Origin: Phycisphaeraceae bacterium
Lineage (GTDB): Bacteria > Planctomycetota > Phycisphaerae > Phycisphaerales > UBA1924
Reading direction: 5' to 3'
NCBI GenBank assembly: GCA_019636615.1
Contig: JAHBXF010000001.1
Coordinates: 1,488,001-1,552,000 of the forward strand
Length of the DNA stretch: 64,000 bases
Shown: in pieces, positions 7,341-19,605 of the stretch
How positions within the stretch are numbered: the stretch's first letter is position 1
How the letters are laid out: the number at the start of each line of letters is the position of its first letter
Notes under the pieces: model-generated
What the model was told of the DNA's origin: nothing
Databases searched by the model: none
The model's input: only the letters and a program-made list of their open reading frames with translations
Made by a program: the position numbers and the translations under genes

Positions 7341-9182
7341 TTACGCGTGCGGGTGGTGATGGGCGGGGGGGTGATCGGTGGGCGAGCCGGGCTGGGCGAC
7401 GAGTTCGCGGGCGCGTTCGAGGGCGGCATCGAGGTTGTCGAAGATGTTGGCGAGACCGATCTTGCGGTCGAGTCCCACTTTGACAAACTCAAAGAGGGGC
7501 TGGGCGTGAACACCGCCCAGGAGCAGGGTGGTTCCCTGTCTGGCGCACTTGTCGTGGAACTCTTCGAGGGCGTGCAGGCCGGTGGCGTCGATGTGCGGGA
7601 CGTAGCGCATGCGCAGGATGAAGACTCGGGGCGGTCGCTGCACAAGGTTGAGGGTGTCTTTGAGGCGGTCGGCGACGCCGAAGAAGAAGGGCCCGTTGAT
7701 CTCGTAGACCTCCACGGAGGGCGGGATGTGGGCGCGGTCGACGGCGCCGGGGTCTTTGGGGTCTGGGTCGGTGGTTTCCTGGCCCTGGGTCACGGCGGTG
7801 CGCACACCGGCGATGCTGGAGACTTCGGCCATGCGCTTCATGAAGAGGAGGCTGGCGAGCACCATGCCCACGCCCACGGCGATGGTGAGGTCGGTGAGCA
7901 CGGTGAGGCCGAAGGTGGTGAGGAGCACGAGCACGTCGTTGCGCGGGGCGCGCAGCAGGGCGCGGAAGTGGTCGAGTTCGCTGATGTTCCAGGCGACGAG
8001 GATGAGCACGGCGGAGAGGGCCGAGAGGGGAATGAGTTTGGCCAGCGGCGCCAGGAAGAACATGAAGAGGAGGAGCGCCGCGGCGTGGATGATGCCGGCG
8101 ACGGGCGTGCGCCCGCCGGCCTTGATGTTGGCGACGGTGCGCGCGATGGCGCCGGTGGCGGGGAGGCCGAAGAAGAAGGCCGAGGCGATGTTGGCCACGC
8201 CCTGGCCGATGAGTTCTTTGTCGGAGTGGTGTCGCTGGCCGGTCATGCCGTCGGCGACGACCGCGCTCAGGAGGCTCTCGATGGAGCAGAGCACGGCGAT
8301 GGTGAGCGCGGCGGGGAGGAGGTCGATGATGAGCGAGGGGTTGAAGAGGCCGCCGTCGCTCAGGTGCGGGATGTGCGGGCGGGGCAGCGAGGAAGGGAGA
8401 TCGCCGAAGCGCGAGCCGATGGTTTCGACCATGCCGCCCGCGGCGCGATCGAGCCCCAGCAGGTGAACGAGCAAGGCCGAGAGCGTGACGGCGACGATGG
8501 CACCCGGGATGCGCGGCATGAGCCTGCGGAAAAGCACGAGCAGGGCCAGCGAGCCGGCGCCGACGGCCGTGGCCTGCCAGTTGATGGAATCGGCGGAGGC
8601 GGCGAGGAGTTGGAGTTTGGGGATGAACTCGGCGGGCAGGCCGCGCGGCATGCCGTCTTGGCCCAGGATGGTGAGGCCCAGGAAGTCTTTGATCTGAGAG
8701 ACGAAGATGGTGACGGCGATGCCGGCGGTGAAGCCGGTGGTGACGGGGTAGGGGATGAACTTGATGAGGGCGCCGAAGCGGAACAAGCCCATGAGGATGA
8801 CGATGACGCCGGCCATGAGTGTGGCGGTGGCCAGCCCTTCGTACCCGTGCTTCTGGGCGATGACGAAGACGATGGGGATGAAGGCGGCGGTGGGGCCGCC
8901 GATCTGCACGCGGCTGCCGCCCAGGAACGAAATGAAGAACCCCGCGACGACGGCGGTGAAGAGGCCGATGGCCGGGGGGGTGAGAGAGGGATGGATGGCG
9001 GCGAGTTCCGCGGCGACTTCGGAGGGGATGCTGGCGATGCCCAGGGCCATGGCGAGCGGAAGGGCGATGATGGCGACGGTGAGGCCGGCGGCCAGATCGG
9101 CGAAGAAGCGGCGCGTGGTATAGCCCTCGCGCCACACGGTCAGGAGCAGGGGCGAAAAAAGCCGGGTTGGTTGGGTTCCCAC
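7341..9182 (-). CDS. SulP/SLC26-family anion transporter with STAS domain
   Basis: 613 residues, starting at a GTG. The N-terminal membrane domain has the SulP signature: FFADLAAGLTVAIIALPLAM, then GGSRVQIGGPTAAFIPI, then the PVTTGFTAGIAV helix. A C-terminal cytoplasmic STAS domain follows (about residues 480-590, SVEVYEINGPFFFGVADR and the HIDATGLHALEEF strand-turn). Members move sulfate, bicarbonate or dicarboxylates across the inner membrane by proton or sodium coupling; the substrate cannot be read from the sequence. The C-terminus is His-rich (HHHPHA). The gene is divergent from carB. Confidence 0.9.
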   Translation of the reverse strand: MGTQPTRLFSPLLLTVWREGYTTRRFFADLAAGLTVAIIALPLAMALGIASIPSEVAAELAAIHPSLTPPAIGLFTAVVAGFFISFLGGSRVQIGGPTAAFIPIVFVIAQKHGYEGLATATLMAGVIVILMGLFRFGALIKFIPYPVTTGFTAGIAVTIFVSQIKDFLGLTILGQDGMPRGLPAEFIPKLQLLAASADSINWQATAVGAGSLALLVLFRRLMPRIPGAIVAVTLSALLVHLLGLDRAAGGMVETIGSRFGDLPSSLPRPHIPHLSDGGLFNPSLIIDLLPAALTIAVLCSIESLLSAVVADGMTGQRHHSDKELIGQGVANIASAFFFGLPATGAIARTVANIKAGGRTPVAGIIHAAALLLFMFFLAPLAKLIPLSALSAVLILVAWNISELDHFRALLRAPRNDVLVLLTTFGLTVLTDLTIAVGVGMVLASLLFMKRMAEVSSIAGVRTAVTQGQETTDPDPKDPGAVDRAHIPPSVEVYEINGPFFFGVADRLKDTLNLVQRPPRVFILRMRYVPHIDATGLHALEEFHDKCARQGTTLLLGGVHAQPLFEFVKVGLDRKIGLANIFDNLDAALERARELVAQPGSPTDHPPAHHHPHA

Positions 9183-9493
9183 GTGGGAGGCTCCGAGCGG
9201 CGGAGGGTGGAGCGACAGGGGCGCTGGGCCCGTCGTCGCGGCGTGCTGACCTGTGATTGAATGCGCCGCGGGGGAGAGGAACGGGCCGCCTGGACCAAAG
9301 AGTGTGAAAATGTTGTGGGAGTTGAGGGGTGGCGGGGGCGGGTTCGTGGATTGGTTCGGCGGGGGGCACTATGCTGGTGGAGTTTGCGCGGGCGGGGGTG
9401 TTTCGCGGCTGATGCGAGGCCCCGAACGCGCAGGCCGCGGGGGGCCTTGAGGCCCGCCGAAGATCACACCCTTGGACACGAGCCGACCAGACA
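9183..9493. other. Intergenic region between divergent SulP gene and carB
   Basis: 311 bp holding the promoters of two divergent genes. It is G-rich on the plus strand. I see no good -10/-35 pair, no riboswitch-like fold and no coding potential. Confidence 0.5.
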
Positions 9494-12400
9494 ATGCCCA
9501 AACGCACAGATATCAAGACGATCCTGGTCCTTGGGTCCGGGCCGATCGTGATCGGTCAGGGGTGCGAGTTTGACTACAGCGGCGCGCAGGCGTGCAAGGC
9601 GCTGCGTTCGGAGGGGTACCGGATTGTGCTGGTGAACAGCAATCCGGCGACGATCATGACGGACCCGGCGTTCAGCGACCGGACGTATATCGAGCCGATC
9701 ACGCCCGAGGGTGTCCGCAAGATCATCGAGACGGAGGCGGCTCGGGGGCCGCGGATCGATGCGATTCTGCCGACGCTGGGAGGTCAGACGGCGTTGAACT
9801 GCGCGTGCGCGCTCTTCGACAACGGGACGCTCAAGGAGTTCGGGATCGAGATGATCGGCGCGAGCCGCGCGGTGATTCATCGTGCCGAGGACAGGCAGGC
9901 GTTCAAGGAGATCTGCGAGGGGATCGGGCTGAAACTGCCGCGCGCGTCGGTGGTGAACACGATGGAGCAGGCGCTGGAGGCGGTGGTGGAGATCGGGCTG
10001 CCCGCGATCATCCGACCTGCGTTCACGCTGGGCGGCAGCGGCGGGGGCATCGCGTACAACCTGGACGAGTTCAAGGACATCGTGTCGCGCGGGCTGGCGG
10101 CGAGCATGATCCACCAGGTGCAGATCGATCAGAGCGTGATCGGGTGGAAGGAGTATGAACTGGAGGTTGTGCGCGACCGCAAGGACAACTGCGTGATCGT
10201 GTGCGGCATCGAGAACATCGACCCGATGGGCGTTCACACGGGCGATTCGATCACGGTGGCGCCGATTTTGACGCTGACGGACAAGGAGTACCAGGCGCTG
10301 CGCGACGCGGCGATCGCGATCATGCGCGCGGTGGGCGTGGAGACGGGCGGGAGCAACGTGCAGTTCGCGGTGAACCCGAACCCCGCGCCGCGGGCGGACG
10401 GGGGCAGGCCCTTCGAGATGGTGGTGGTGGAGATGAACCCGCGTGTGTCGCGCAGCAGCGCGCTGGCGAGCAAGGCGACGGGGTTCCCCATCGCGAAGAT
10501 CGCGGCGAAACTGGCGGTGGGGTATACGCTCGACGAACTGCGCAACGACATCACGGGCACGACGAGCGCGTGCTTCGAGCCGACGATCGACTATGTCGTG
10601 ACGAAGATCCCGCGCTGGACCTTCGAGAAGTTCCCCGAGGCCGACGAAACGCTGACCACCCAGATGAAGAGCGTGGGCGAGGTCATGGCCATCGGGCGGA
10701 CGTTCAAGGAGAGTTTCCAGAAAGCGCTGCGCTCGCTGGATGTCAAGCGGTTCGGCCTGGGCCTGGACCGCAACGACAAGTGGCTCGCGGCGATGCGCGC
10801 CGTGGAGCACGAACAACTGGTGCTCGACGTGATGGGGCGGCCGGCGCCGGCGGGTGCGCCCAGGCCGGCGGCCGCGGGCGCCGACGTGAGCCCCACGGGC
10901 CTGCGAACGGCCGACGGCCAGCGGCTGGAGTGGCCGGTGCTGTGGGAGAAACTGGCGCGCAAACTCTCGGTTCCCAGCCAGGGGCGGCTGTACTACGTGC
11001 GCTACGCGCTCAAGATGGGCTGGAGCGTGGAGAAGATCCACGGCCTGACGAAGATCGACCCGTTCTTCCTCGACCAGTTCAAGCACCTGGTAGACTTTGA
11101 AGACACGCTGTGCAACTACCGGACGCTCGCGGAGGTGCCCGCCGAGGTGCTCTTTGAGGCCAAGCAACTTGGCTACTCGGACGCGCAGTTGGCGAACCTC
11201 TATCTGGGGGTGCTCACGACCGAGTCGATCCTCGCGGTGCGGGCGCGGCGCAAGGCGCTGGGCATCGAGCCGGTGTACAAACTCGTGGACACCTGCGCGG
11301 CCGAGTTCGACGCGGTAACGCCGTACTACTACAGCACCTACGAGCGAGCGCCCACGAGGGTTGGCGGGGGCGGCGGAGAGTTCCGCGGCGAAGACGAGGT
11401 GCGTCTGAGCGACCGCCGCAAGGTGGTCATTCTGGGCGGGGGGCCCAACCGCGTCGGGCAGGGCATCGAGTTTGATTACTGCTGCTGCCACGCGGCGTAC
11501 GCGGCGCGCGACCTGGGCTTCGAGAGTGTGATGATCAACTCGAACCCGGAAACGGTGAGCACCGACTACGACACGAGCGACCTGCTTTTCTTCGAGCCGC
11601 TGACGCTGGAAGACGTGCTGAACATCATCGAGCGTCTCAACGGCGCGCCGATGGGCTCGGGCGGGCTGGTGCACGGGCTCATCGTGCAGTTCGGCGGGCA
11701 GACACCGCTGAACCTGGCCAAGGGCCTCGTGGCGGCCGGGGCGCCGATCATCGGCACGTCGGTCGACGCCATCGACCTCGCGGAAGACCGCAAGCGGTTC
11801 GATGCGCTCCTGGGCGAACTGGGGCTCTCGCGACCGGCGGGGGGCATCGCCCGCTCGCTGGAGCAGGCCGTGGTCGAGGCCCAGCGCATCGGCTACCCGG
11901 TGCTGCTGCGGCCCAGTTACGTGCTGGGCGGGCGGGGCATGGAGATCTGCCCTGACGAGCAGGCCCTGCGCAACTTCATCACCACCGCGCTGGAAACCAG
12001 CGGCATGGATGATGCGCCGGTGCTCATCGACAAGTTCCTGCACGGCGCGACCGAGGTCGACGTTGACGTGGTGGGCGACTTTGACGACGCGGGCGGCGGC
12101 GACGGGCGCGCGCTGGTCTGCGGCGTGATGGAGCAGATCGAGCAAGCGGGCATCCACTCGGGCGACTCGGCCTGCACGCTGCCCCCGGCCTCGCTCTCGG
12201 TCGATGTGCAGGAGCGCATCGTGGCCCTGGCCAAGAGCCTGGCCCGTTCGCTGCGGGTCAAGGGGCTGATGAACATTCAGTTGGCGGTGAAAGATGGGGA
12301 AATCTTCATCCTTGAAGTGAACCCGCGTGCCAGCCGCACGGTGCCATTCGTGAGCAAGACCACGCACACGCCGTGGCCGGCCATCGCCGCCAAGGTGATG

Positions 12401-13093
12401 ATGGGGCGCAGGCTTGAAGAACTGGGCGCGGGGGCGGGCTTTGTGCCCGGCCGCGCGGTGCGGTACTGGTCTATCAAAGAGTCGGTCTTCCCGTTCAACA
12501 AGTTCCCGGGGGTGGATGTCATCCTGGGCCCCGAAATGCGCAGCACCGGCGAAGTGATGGGCATCGATGCGAGTTTGCCCATCGCCTTCGCCAAGAGCCA
12601 GATGGCCGCGGGGAGCAACCTGCCCACAGACCCGGCCGCGGGGGGCGTGTTCATCTCGGTGCGCGCGATTGACCGCGAGACCATCGCGGAACCCGCGCGC
12701 CTGCTGATGAACCTGGGCTTCACGGTGTACGCCTCGGAGGGCACCGGGGCGTTCCTGCAGTCTCAGGGCCTTCGCCCCGTGATCCTGCAAAAAATCGCGT
12801 CGGGGGCCAGGCCCAACGTGCTCGACATGATGACCAACCGTCAGTTGTCGCTGATCATCAACACGCCCACGCGCACGGGGTGGAAGACCGACGAGGGGCG
12901 CATCCGTTCCACGGCGGTCAGGCTGAACATTCCCATGATCACCACCTGCACCGCGGCGGTGGCGGCGGCCCGCGCCATCGCCGCGATGCGCCAGCGTGAT
13001 TGGGGCGTCGCGGCCCTGCAGGACTTTGCCGCGATGGAAGCCGCGCCGCCGGTGGCAGAGATGAAGTCAACGCCCGCGGCGGCCAAGGTCTGA
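9494..13093 (+). CDS. carB: Carbamoyl-phosphate synthase large subunit
   Basis: 1199 residues. It makes carbamoyl phosphate from bicarbonate, ammonia (delivered by CarA) and two ATP, for pyrimidine and arginine synthesis. The two homologous ATP-grasp halves are visible. The first opens with [20 protein letters not shown] and the second with [20 protein letters not shown]. Both carry the SNPATIMTD / SNPETVSTD loops and the [19 protein letters not shown] / [18 protein letters not shown] motifs. A C-terminal MGS-like allosteric domain ends it ([20 protein letters not shown]). It is longer than the usual 1070 or so residues because of low-complexity inserts between domains (near [14 protein letters not shown] and VGGGGGEF). 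carA is not adjacent. No Shine-Dalgarno motif is obvious. Confidence 0.95.
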   Translation: MPKRTDIKTILVLGSGPIVIGQGCEFDYSGAQACKALRSEGYRIVLVNSNPATIMTDPAFSDRTYIEPITPEGVRKIIETEAARGPRIDAILPTLGGQTALNCACALFDNGTLKEFGIEMIGASRAVIHRAEDRQAFKEICEGIGLKLPRASVVNTMEQALEAVVEIGLPAIIRPAFTLGGSGGGIAYNLDEFKDIVSRGLAASMIHQVQIDQSVIGWKEYELEVVRDRKDNCVIVCGIENIDPMGVHTGDSITVAPILTLTDKEYQALRDAAIAIMRAVGVETGGSNVQFAVNPNPAPRADGGRPFEMVVVEMNPRVSRSSALASKATGFPIAKIAAKLAVGYTLDELRNDITGTTSACFEPTIDYVVTKIPRWTFEKFPEADETLTTQMKSVGEVMAIGRTFKESFQKALRSLDVKRFGLGLDRNDKWLAAMRAVEHEQLVLDVMGRPAPAGAPRPAAAGADVSPTGLRTADGQRLEWPVLWEKLARKLSVPSQGRLYYVRYALKMGWSVEKIHGLTKIDPFFLDQFKHLVDFEDTLCNYRTLAEVPAEVLFEAKQLGYSDAQLANLYLGVLTTESILAVRARRKALGIEPVYKLVDTCAAEFDAVTPYYYSTYERAPTRVGGGGGEFRGEDEVRLSDRRKVVILGGGPNRVGQGIEFDYCCCHAAYAARDLGFESVMINSNPETVSTDYDTSDLLFFEPLTLEDVLNIIERLNGAPMGSGGLVHGLIVQFGGQTPLNLAKGLVAAGAPIIGTSVDAIDLAEDRKRFDALLGELGLSRPAGGIARSLEQAVVEAQRIGYPVLLRPSYVLGGRGMEICPDEQALRNFITTALETSGMDDAPVLIDKFLHGATEVDVDVVGDFDDAGGGDGRALVCGVMEQIEQAGIHSGDSACTLPPASLSVDVQERIVALAKSLARSLRVKGLMNIQLAVKDGEIFILEVNPRASRTVPFVSKTTHTPWPAIAAKVMMGRRLEELGAGAGFVPGRAVRYWSIKESVFPFNKFPGVDVILGPEMRSTGEVMGIDASLPIAFAKSQMAAGSNLPTDPAAGGVFISVRAIDRETIAEPARLLMNLGFTVYASEGTGAFLQSQGLRPVILQKIASGARPNVLDMMTNRQLSLIINTPTRTGWKTDEGRIRSTAVRLNIPMITTCTAAVAAARAIAAMRQRDWGVAALQDFAAMEAAPPVAEMKSTPAAAKV

Positions 13094-13120
13094 AGGCTGC
13101 TGCGCGCCGGCGGCACGCGA

Positions 13121-14113
13121 TCAGGGCTGCTTGTTGAGCAGCGCGGCGGTGAACATGCGGCCCGTTGTGTCTCGCTCCCACGTCCACGCGGGGCCGTGCT
13201 TTGATTCGTAGAAGTCCCAGAGTTCCAGCCAGTAACTGCGGAAGGCGTGCTCGCCGAAGGGGGCGTAGTGCGCGGCCATGCGCTTCATGATCGCGGCGGG
13301 CGTGCCGCGCATGTTCAGAATGCTGCGCCCGTGCCGCACGCTCTCGGTGTCGAGGGGCAGTCGGCGGTAGCGGCCCATGAGTTGCATGATGTTGGCGGCG
13401 GCGTAGGGCCCGATGCCGGGCAGGTCGATGAGCGCGTCAAAGACGGCGTCGTCGGGCGTGGAGGGGTTTTCGAGCCACGCGGCGTCGATGCCCCCCTTCA
13501 GGCGTGCGAAGCGTTTGCCCAGTTCCACGATGCGCGCATCGCGGTACCCCACGCGGCAGCGGGCACGCAGCGAAGCAGGGCGGGCGCGGCTGAGCGCAGA
13601 GGCCGTGGGGAAGTCTCGCACCGAGAGTGGGGCCTTGAGCCGCGCCGGCGGCTGGCCCGGGCGGCCCAGCACGTCGCAGAGTCTGCGGTTCATGGTGACC
13701 GTGCTCGGCCAGGTGACGTTGCAACTGGTGACGGTCTTGATCACGTCTTCGAAGAGTGTGGGCGAGCGGAAGAGGCGGCCGCGCCCGGAGGGGGCCCAGC
13801 GCGGGTCGAGCGTGTGGAAGGCGCGCAGTGTCTCGTGCGGTTCGTCGAGGCGCAGCATCCGCGTGATCTGCGCCGCGATCTCGCGGCGAGCGGCGGCGCC
13901 CGGGCGGCCGGTGATGCCGATGCGCAGCGTGGTGCCCGGGCCGCGGGGCTGAGCGGTGTGCGTGAGGAACACCCCTTCGCTGGTTCTCAGGGGTCGCCAC
14001 AGAGTGCAGGTGCGCGGGTCCCAGGAGTTTGGGGCCAGCAGAAAATAGCCGTACGAGCAGCAGTCGCGCCGCAGGTCATAGTCGGCGGGCGTGTGCGGGC
14101 GCAGCGTCGGCAT
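13121..14113 (-). CDS. HhH-GPD superfamily DNA glycosylase
   Basis: 330 residues from the ATG at 14113. The C-terminal half has a helix-hairpin-helix LPGIGPYAAANIM followed by RLPLDTES, whose Asp is in the position of the catalytic residue of HhH-GPD base-excision glycosylases. The N-terminal half (SYGYFLLAPNSWD, TLRIGITG, SPTLFEDVIKTVTSCNVTW) resembles AlkA/OGG1-type substrate-binding domains. It probably removes an alkylated or oxidised base. There is no Cys-rich FeS tail as in EndoIII. It follows the amidotransferase gene by 22 bp and is probably co-transcribed with it. It converges with carB with only 27 bp between stops. Confidence 0.75.
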   Translation of the reverse strand: MPTLRPHTPADYDLRRDCCSYGYFLLAPNSWDPRTCTLWRPLRTSEGVFLTHTAQPRGPGTTLRIGITGRPGAAARREIAAQITRMLRLDEPHETLRAFHTLDPRWAPSGRGRLFRSPTLFEDVIKTVTSCNVTWPSTVTMNRRLCDVLGRPGQPPARLKAPLSVRDFPTASALSRARPASLRARCRVGYRDARIVELGKRFARLKGGIDAAWLENPSTPDDAVFDALIDLPGIGPYAAANIMQLMGRYRRLPLDTESVRHGRSILNMRGTPAAIMKRMAAHYAPFGEHAFRSYWLELWDFYESKHGPAWTWERDTTGRMFTAALLNKQP

Positions 14114-14135
14114 TGGCAGGCGTGGAGGGAATAAC

Positions 14136-14876
14136 TCAGGCCGAAAGCCGCGTGGTGATGGGGAAGCAGTAGGTCGCCAGGTTGACGCACAGACGGTCGC
14201 CGATGCGGGCGTAGTTGGCGTACGCCGCGTCGGCCTGCGCCTTGAGGTCTGAGTGGGCAACGCCGGCCTTGGTCGCGGCTTCGCCGCTGGCGGCGAACTC
14301 GGCGTCGATCATCGGGCGGTCGCACTCGAAGTGGAACTGCGTGGCGAAGGTGCGGATGCCCACGCGGTAGATGGCGTTTCTGGTTGAGGCGCTGCCGGCC
14401 AGCAGCGATGCGCCGGCGGGCAGTTGCACGACTTCCTGCGAGCAGGTGAAGAGTTGCGGGTGCTTCCAGGGCACACCGGCCAGGAGGGTGTCGGTCTGTC
14501 CGGGAACCCCGATGGAGACTTCCTCAAAGCCCACGGCGGGCTTGGCCTTCCAGTCTACCTTGCCGCCCAGCGCGTGCGCGATGAGTTGGGCGCCCAGGCA
14601 GATGCCGATGACGGGGAGCGCGGCATCGTGCGCCGACTTGATGAACGCCGCCTCGGCGCGCATCCATTCATGGCGCTCGATGTCGGTGACCATCGCCGGC
14701 CCGCCCAGCACGATCACCCCCTGCACATCGTCAAGGTCGATGGGCACGCCCCGGTGCCGGCACGCGCCGTGAAGGTCGGCGCGCCGGATGGAGAGTGAAA
14801 AGCCATGATCGCGGAGGGTGGCCCCAAGGCGGCCGGGGCCGCCGAGGTCGCTGTGCTGGAAGACAATGATCGGCAT
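14136..14876 (-). CDS. Class I glutamine amidotransferase-like protein
   Basis: 246 residues from the ATG at 14876. A GATase-1 fold: GVIVLGGPAMV near the oxyanion loop, the nucleophile elbow GICLGAQLIAHALGG, and the His-x-Glu of FATQFHFECD, completing a Cys-His-Glu triad. It resembles free-standing GMP-synthase-like amidotransferases, which are often of unknown acceptor. The C-terminus is an alpha-helical extension (DAAYANYARIGDRLCVNL). It is divergent from lepA across a 159-bp promoter region and upstream of the DNA glycosylase in the same direction. The acceptor substrate is unknown. Confidence 0.78.
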   Translation of the reverse strand: MPIIVFQHSDLGGPGRLGATLRDHGFSLSIRRADLHGACRHRGVPIDLDDVQGVIVLGGPAMVTDIERHEWMRAEAAFIKSAHDAALPVIGICLGAQLIAHALGGKVDWKAKPAVGFEEVSIGVPGQTDTLLAGVPWKHPQLFTCSQEVVQLPAGASLLAGSASTRNAIYRVGIRTFATQFHFECDRPMIDAEFAASGEAATKAGVAHSDLKAQADAAYANYARIGDRLCVNLATYCFPITTRLSA

Positions 14877-15035
14877 AAGGCGGGAAGCGTAGGAAGGGGT
14901 GTGCGGGTCGCGGCAGGGTTCCCCCGGGGCGGCATGGGTGGCGGGCTCGGGGCAGTGAAGGCGGCAAGAGATGGGCGGAGGGCGGCGAAGAAGGGCCGTC
15001 CGCTGTTGCGGCATGTTCCCTACGATTCTCGCGGA

Positions 15036-17033
<1,998 letters not shown>

Positions 17034-17136
17034 ACCCTTCCCCGCCCGCCGCGTTGCCAAACCCCACGCGCCTTGCCGCCTCGCCGTGGTTCGCCCCGCC
17101 GGGCATGCACGGCGCGCGAGATGCCCGTAATAGCAA

Positions 17137-17180
17137 GGCCCGCAAGCGCAACCCGTGTGCACGGCCCGTAAGCGCTACCC
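17137..17180 (+). repeat. Two 18-bp near-identical direct repeats
   Basis: GGCCCGCAAGCGCAACCC at 17137-17154 and GGCCCGTAAGCGCTACCC at 17163-17180 (16 of 18 identical), in the 241-bp gap between convergent lepA and the ABC permease. No T run follows. The role is unknown. Confidence 0.5.
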
Positions 17181-17274
17181 AAGATCCTGGACTCCCTGCG
17201 CAGCCGCGCGCCGTCGCCACGCATGAAGGGCGCGGCATGATCACCCGCGCACGCGCCGGCGGCCGCCGCGCGTA

Positions 17275-18405
17275 TTAAAAATCTCGGCGGGCGAAGATCA
17301 GGCAGGCCAGCCCGAGCACCAGCGCCTCAAAGATCAGCGACGTGCCGATGACCCACGCCGTGGTGCGCTCGCGCAGGGCTTCCTCCACGCGCAGTTCCAC
17401 GCGTCGGTCGTTCCCCTGGCGCTGGCGTCCCTCGGCGCTGTTCATGAACTGCTCCAGTTCGCCCAGGCTCACCAGGTTGCGGTTGAGCAGCCCGATGGTC
17501 TCGGATGTTTTGGGCAGGCACGTCTTGGCGATCATCAGTTTGCGCGTCCAGTCGATCCACTTCTCGTGGCTCTGCTGCGCTTCTTTGAGGCGGGCGCGCT
17601 CCATCACCAGCACGGGGCTGATGGCGTCCAGTTCGTCCTGGCCTTCCTGGGGCGTGGGCACCTCCACGCCGTCGGCGCGCGCCTTCTCGAGCATCTTCGC
17701 GGCGGCGGCCTGGAGTTTGTTCACCTCCGCCGCGCGTCGCTCCACGCTCACGGCCGCGTTCTCGCGCGAGTTGAGGAAGATGCCGTCGGTCACGTTCACG
17801 CCGAAGCACACAAACCACACCAGCAGCGTCAGCAGCAGCGAGGCGATGGTTGACCTTGTGAGCAGGCCCAGCAGCACCATCACCGAATAGAGATAACTGA
17901 AGAAGAGGAGGACGATGGGCACCGCCAGCCACAGCCTCGGTTCCCACTCGTTGCCGCGCACGCCGATGACCAGGAACACGCCCAGCGTGAAGACGGTCAC
18001 CTGCAGCGCCACAAAGAGCAGCCCCGTGGCGAACTTGGTGAGCAGCAGCCGCACGCGCGACACGGGCTTGGAGAGCGTGAGTTCGATGGCGCCCCCCGCG
18101 ATGAAGTCGGGGATCATGCTCGCCGTAGACACCAGCGCCAGCACCGTGGCCACCCACGTCAGCCACACGGGGATGCCGATCTGCACGAAGATAAACTTGT
18201 AGAAGAGCGAGGGGGCGATGTTGGTCGAGTTGATCATCGGGAGGGGGAACTCCCAGTGCAGCAGCGTGATGCCGCGCTCGTTGATCCCCATGATGGCCAC
18301 GGCGGCCACCGCCATCACGTTGAGGGCCATGGTGATCCAGAAGAGCCGTCGCGCGTTGAGTTCGCGGTAGGCATCGATGAACAGCGCCAGGGTTTGTGTG
18401 ATCAT
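17275..18405 (-). CDS. ABC-2 type transporter permease
   Basis: 376 residues. Hydrophobic segments at the N-terminus (LFWITMALNVMAVAAVAIMG) and in the middle (VWLTWVATVLALVSTASMIP, FVALQVTVFTLGVFLVIGV, VPIVLLFFSYLYSVMVLLGL, IASLLLTLLVWFVCFGV) and a last one at the C-terminus. They frame a large soluble loop of about 120 residues rich in Ala/Glu/Lys. The motif GGAIELTLSKPVSR is typical of ABC-2/NosY-like permeases. Its ATG overlaps the stop of the ATPase gene by 4 bp (ATGA), so the two are translationally coupled. Substrate unknown. Confidence 0.82.
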   Translation of the reverse strand: MITQTLALFIDAYRELNARRLFWITMALNVMAVAAVAIMGINERGITLLHWEFPLPMINSTNIAPSLFYKFIFVQIGIPVWLTWVATVLALVSTASMIPDFIAGGAIELTLSKPVSRVRLLLTKFATGLLFVALQVTVFTLGVFLVIGVRGNEWEPRLWLAVPIVLLFFSYLYSVMVLLGLLTRSTIASLLLTLLVWFVCFGVNVTDGIFLNSRENAAVSVERRAAEVNKLQAAAAKMLEKARADGVEVPTPQEGQDELDAISPVLVMERARLKEAQQSHEKWIDWTRKLMIAKTCLPKTSETIGLLNRNLVSLGELEQFMNSAEGRQRQGNDRRVELRVEEALRERTTAWVIGTSLIFEALVLGLACLIFARRDF

Positions 18406-19490
18406 CGGCGTGCCTCCCGCGGGGCGGCGCCGGGCAGACGCGGTGCGCCCGTGGCCGGATCGGTCACCGCTTCCATGAACAGATCCTCCAGCGAGGGGCG
18501 CACGTCGCGCACGCCCTCGACAATCAACCCCTTCGCGCGAAGGGCGTCGATCACCGGCTGCACGGCCGGCGCATCGGCCGGGGCAACCCGCAGTGCGCCG
18601 CTGTCAACCCAGGCCCGCGCCCGCCCTTCGGTCAGCCGCCCCAGCGTGCCGGGCGGGTCGCCATCTTCCGCGGGCGAGAGCATCGCCCCCAGGGCCGCGG
18701 CATACATCGCGCCACGCGCCGCGTTCAGTTCGGCGTTCTGGCCGTTGACCAGCGGCGCGGCGTTCTGGCCGGTCTGCGAGCCCTCGCGGGCCGCCACTTC
18801 GTAATAGCGACGGTGCGACGTGAGTTCGTCGATGGTGCCCTGCGAGACCACGCTCCCCTGCACCATGATCGCCACGCGGTCGCAGACCATCTCGAGTTCG
18901 CTCAAGAGGTGCGAGTTGATGAAGACCGTGCGCCCCTCGTCGCGGATGCGCACCAGCATCTCGCGGATCTCGCGCCGCCCCACCGGGTCTACACCGTCGG
19001 TGGGTTCATCCAGCAGCACCAGGTGCGGGTCGTTCATCAGCGCCTGCGCGATGCCCACCCGCTGACGCATGCCCTTTGAATAGCCCCGCACGCGCGTGTC
19101 TGCCCAGCGCGTCATGCCCACTGTTTCAAGCAGCTCGCCCGCGCGCTTCACCCGCTCGCGCCGAGGCACCCCCGCCAGCGCGGCATAAAAGTGCAGCACC
19201 TGCGCCCCCGTGAGGTAATCAGGAAACTTGTGGTGCTCGGGCAAGTAGCCCACCTTGGCCAGCGTGGGCTTGTGCCCCACCGGGTGATCGAGCAGCGTGC
19301 CCCCCGCCCGAGTCGCGCGGATCACCGTCATCATGATCTTCACGATGGTGCTTTTGCCCGCCCCGTTGGGGCCAAGCAGGCCGAAGATGTCGCCCCGCCG
19401 CACGCGGAGGTCTACGCCGCGCAGGGCGTGCACGCGCCGGCCGAAGACCTTGGTCACGTTCGTCAGGTTCACCGCCCATTGCGTGTCCAT
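18402..19490 (-). CDS. ABC-2 type transporter ATP-binding protein
   Basis: About 362 residues from the ATG at 19490; an in-frame start at 19547 would add 19 residues. Walker A GPNGAGKST, signature YSKGMRQRVGIAQAL, Walker B LVLLDEPTDG, and the switch His in FINSHLLSELE. It powers export by the coupled permease at 17275-18405. The region after about residue 230 is longer than in usual ATPases of this group: an Ala-rich linker (GQNAAPLVNGQNAELNAARG) leads to a C-terminal domain ending VEGVRDVRPSLEDLFMEAV, as in NosF/CcmA-like exporters. Divergent from the antiporter gene, 115 bp away. Confidence 0.88.
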   Translation of the reverse strand: MDTQWAVNLTNVTKVFGRRVHALRGVDLRVRRGDIFGLLGPNGAGKSTIVKIMMTVIRATRAGGTLLDHPVGHKPTLAKVGYLPEHHKFPDYLTGAQVLHFYAALAGVPRRERVKRAGELLETVGMTRWADTRVRGYSKGMRQRVGIAQALMNDPHLVLLDEPTDGVDPVGRREIREMLVRIRDEGRTVFINSHLLSELEMVCDRVAIMVQGSVVSQGTIDELTSHRRYYEVAAREGSQTGQNAAPLVNGQNAELNAARGAMYAAALGAMLSPAEDGDPPGTLGRLTEGRARAWVDSGALRVAPADAPAVQPVIDALRAKGLIVEGVRDVRPSLEDLFMEAVTDPATGAPRLPGAAPREARR

Positions 19491-19605
19491 GCGCTGGCCT
19501 ATGCCTCCTCGGGGTGGTTCTTCCGATCCGGGCTCGCCGGATTGCACACAAAGACTCTACGCCCGCTCAAACCCCGCCCTCACAGCCGGGCAATGATCCC
19601 CGGCC

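Noticed and set aside
7149..9260. Long plus-strand open frame (703 residues) opposite the SulP gene
   Set aside because: Extremely Glu/Asp/Gly/His-rich, as expected from the antisense of hydrophobic codons; no family likeness.
9464..12790. Long minus-strand open frame (1108 residues) opposite carB
   Set aside because: A mirror of the carB codon pattern in high-GC DNA: His/Arg/Asp-rich and without any domain. carB is certain on the other strand.
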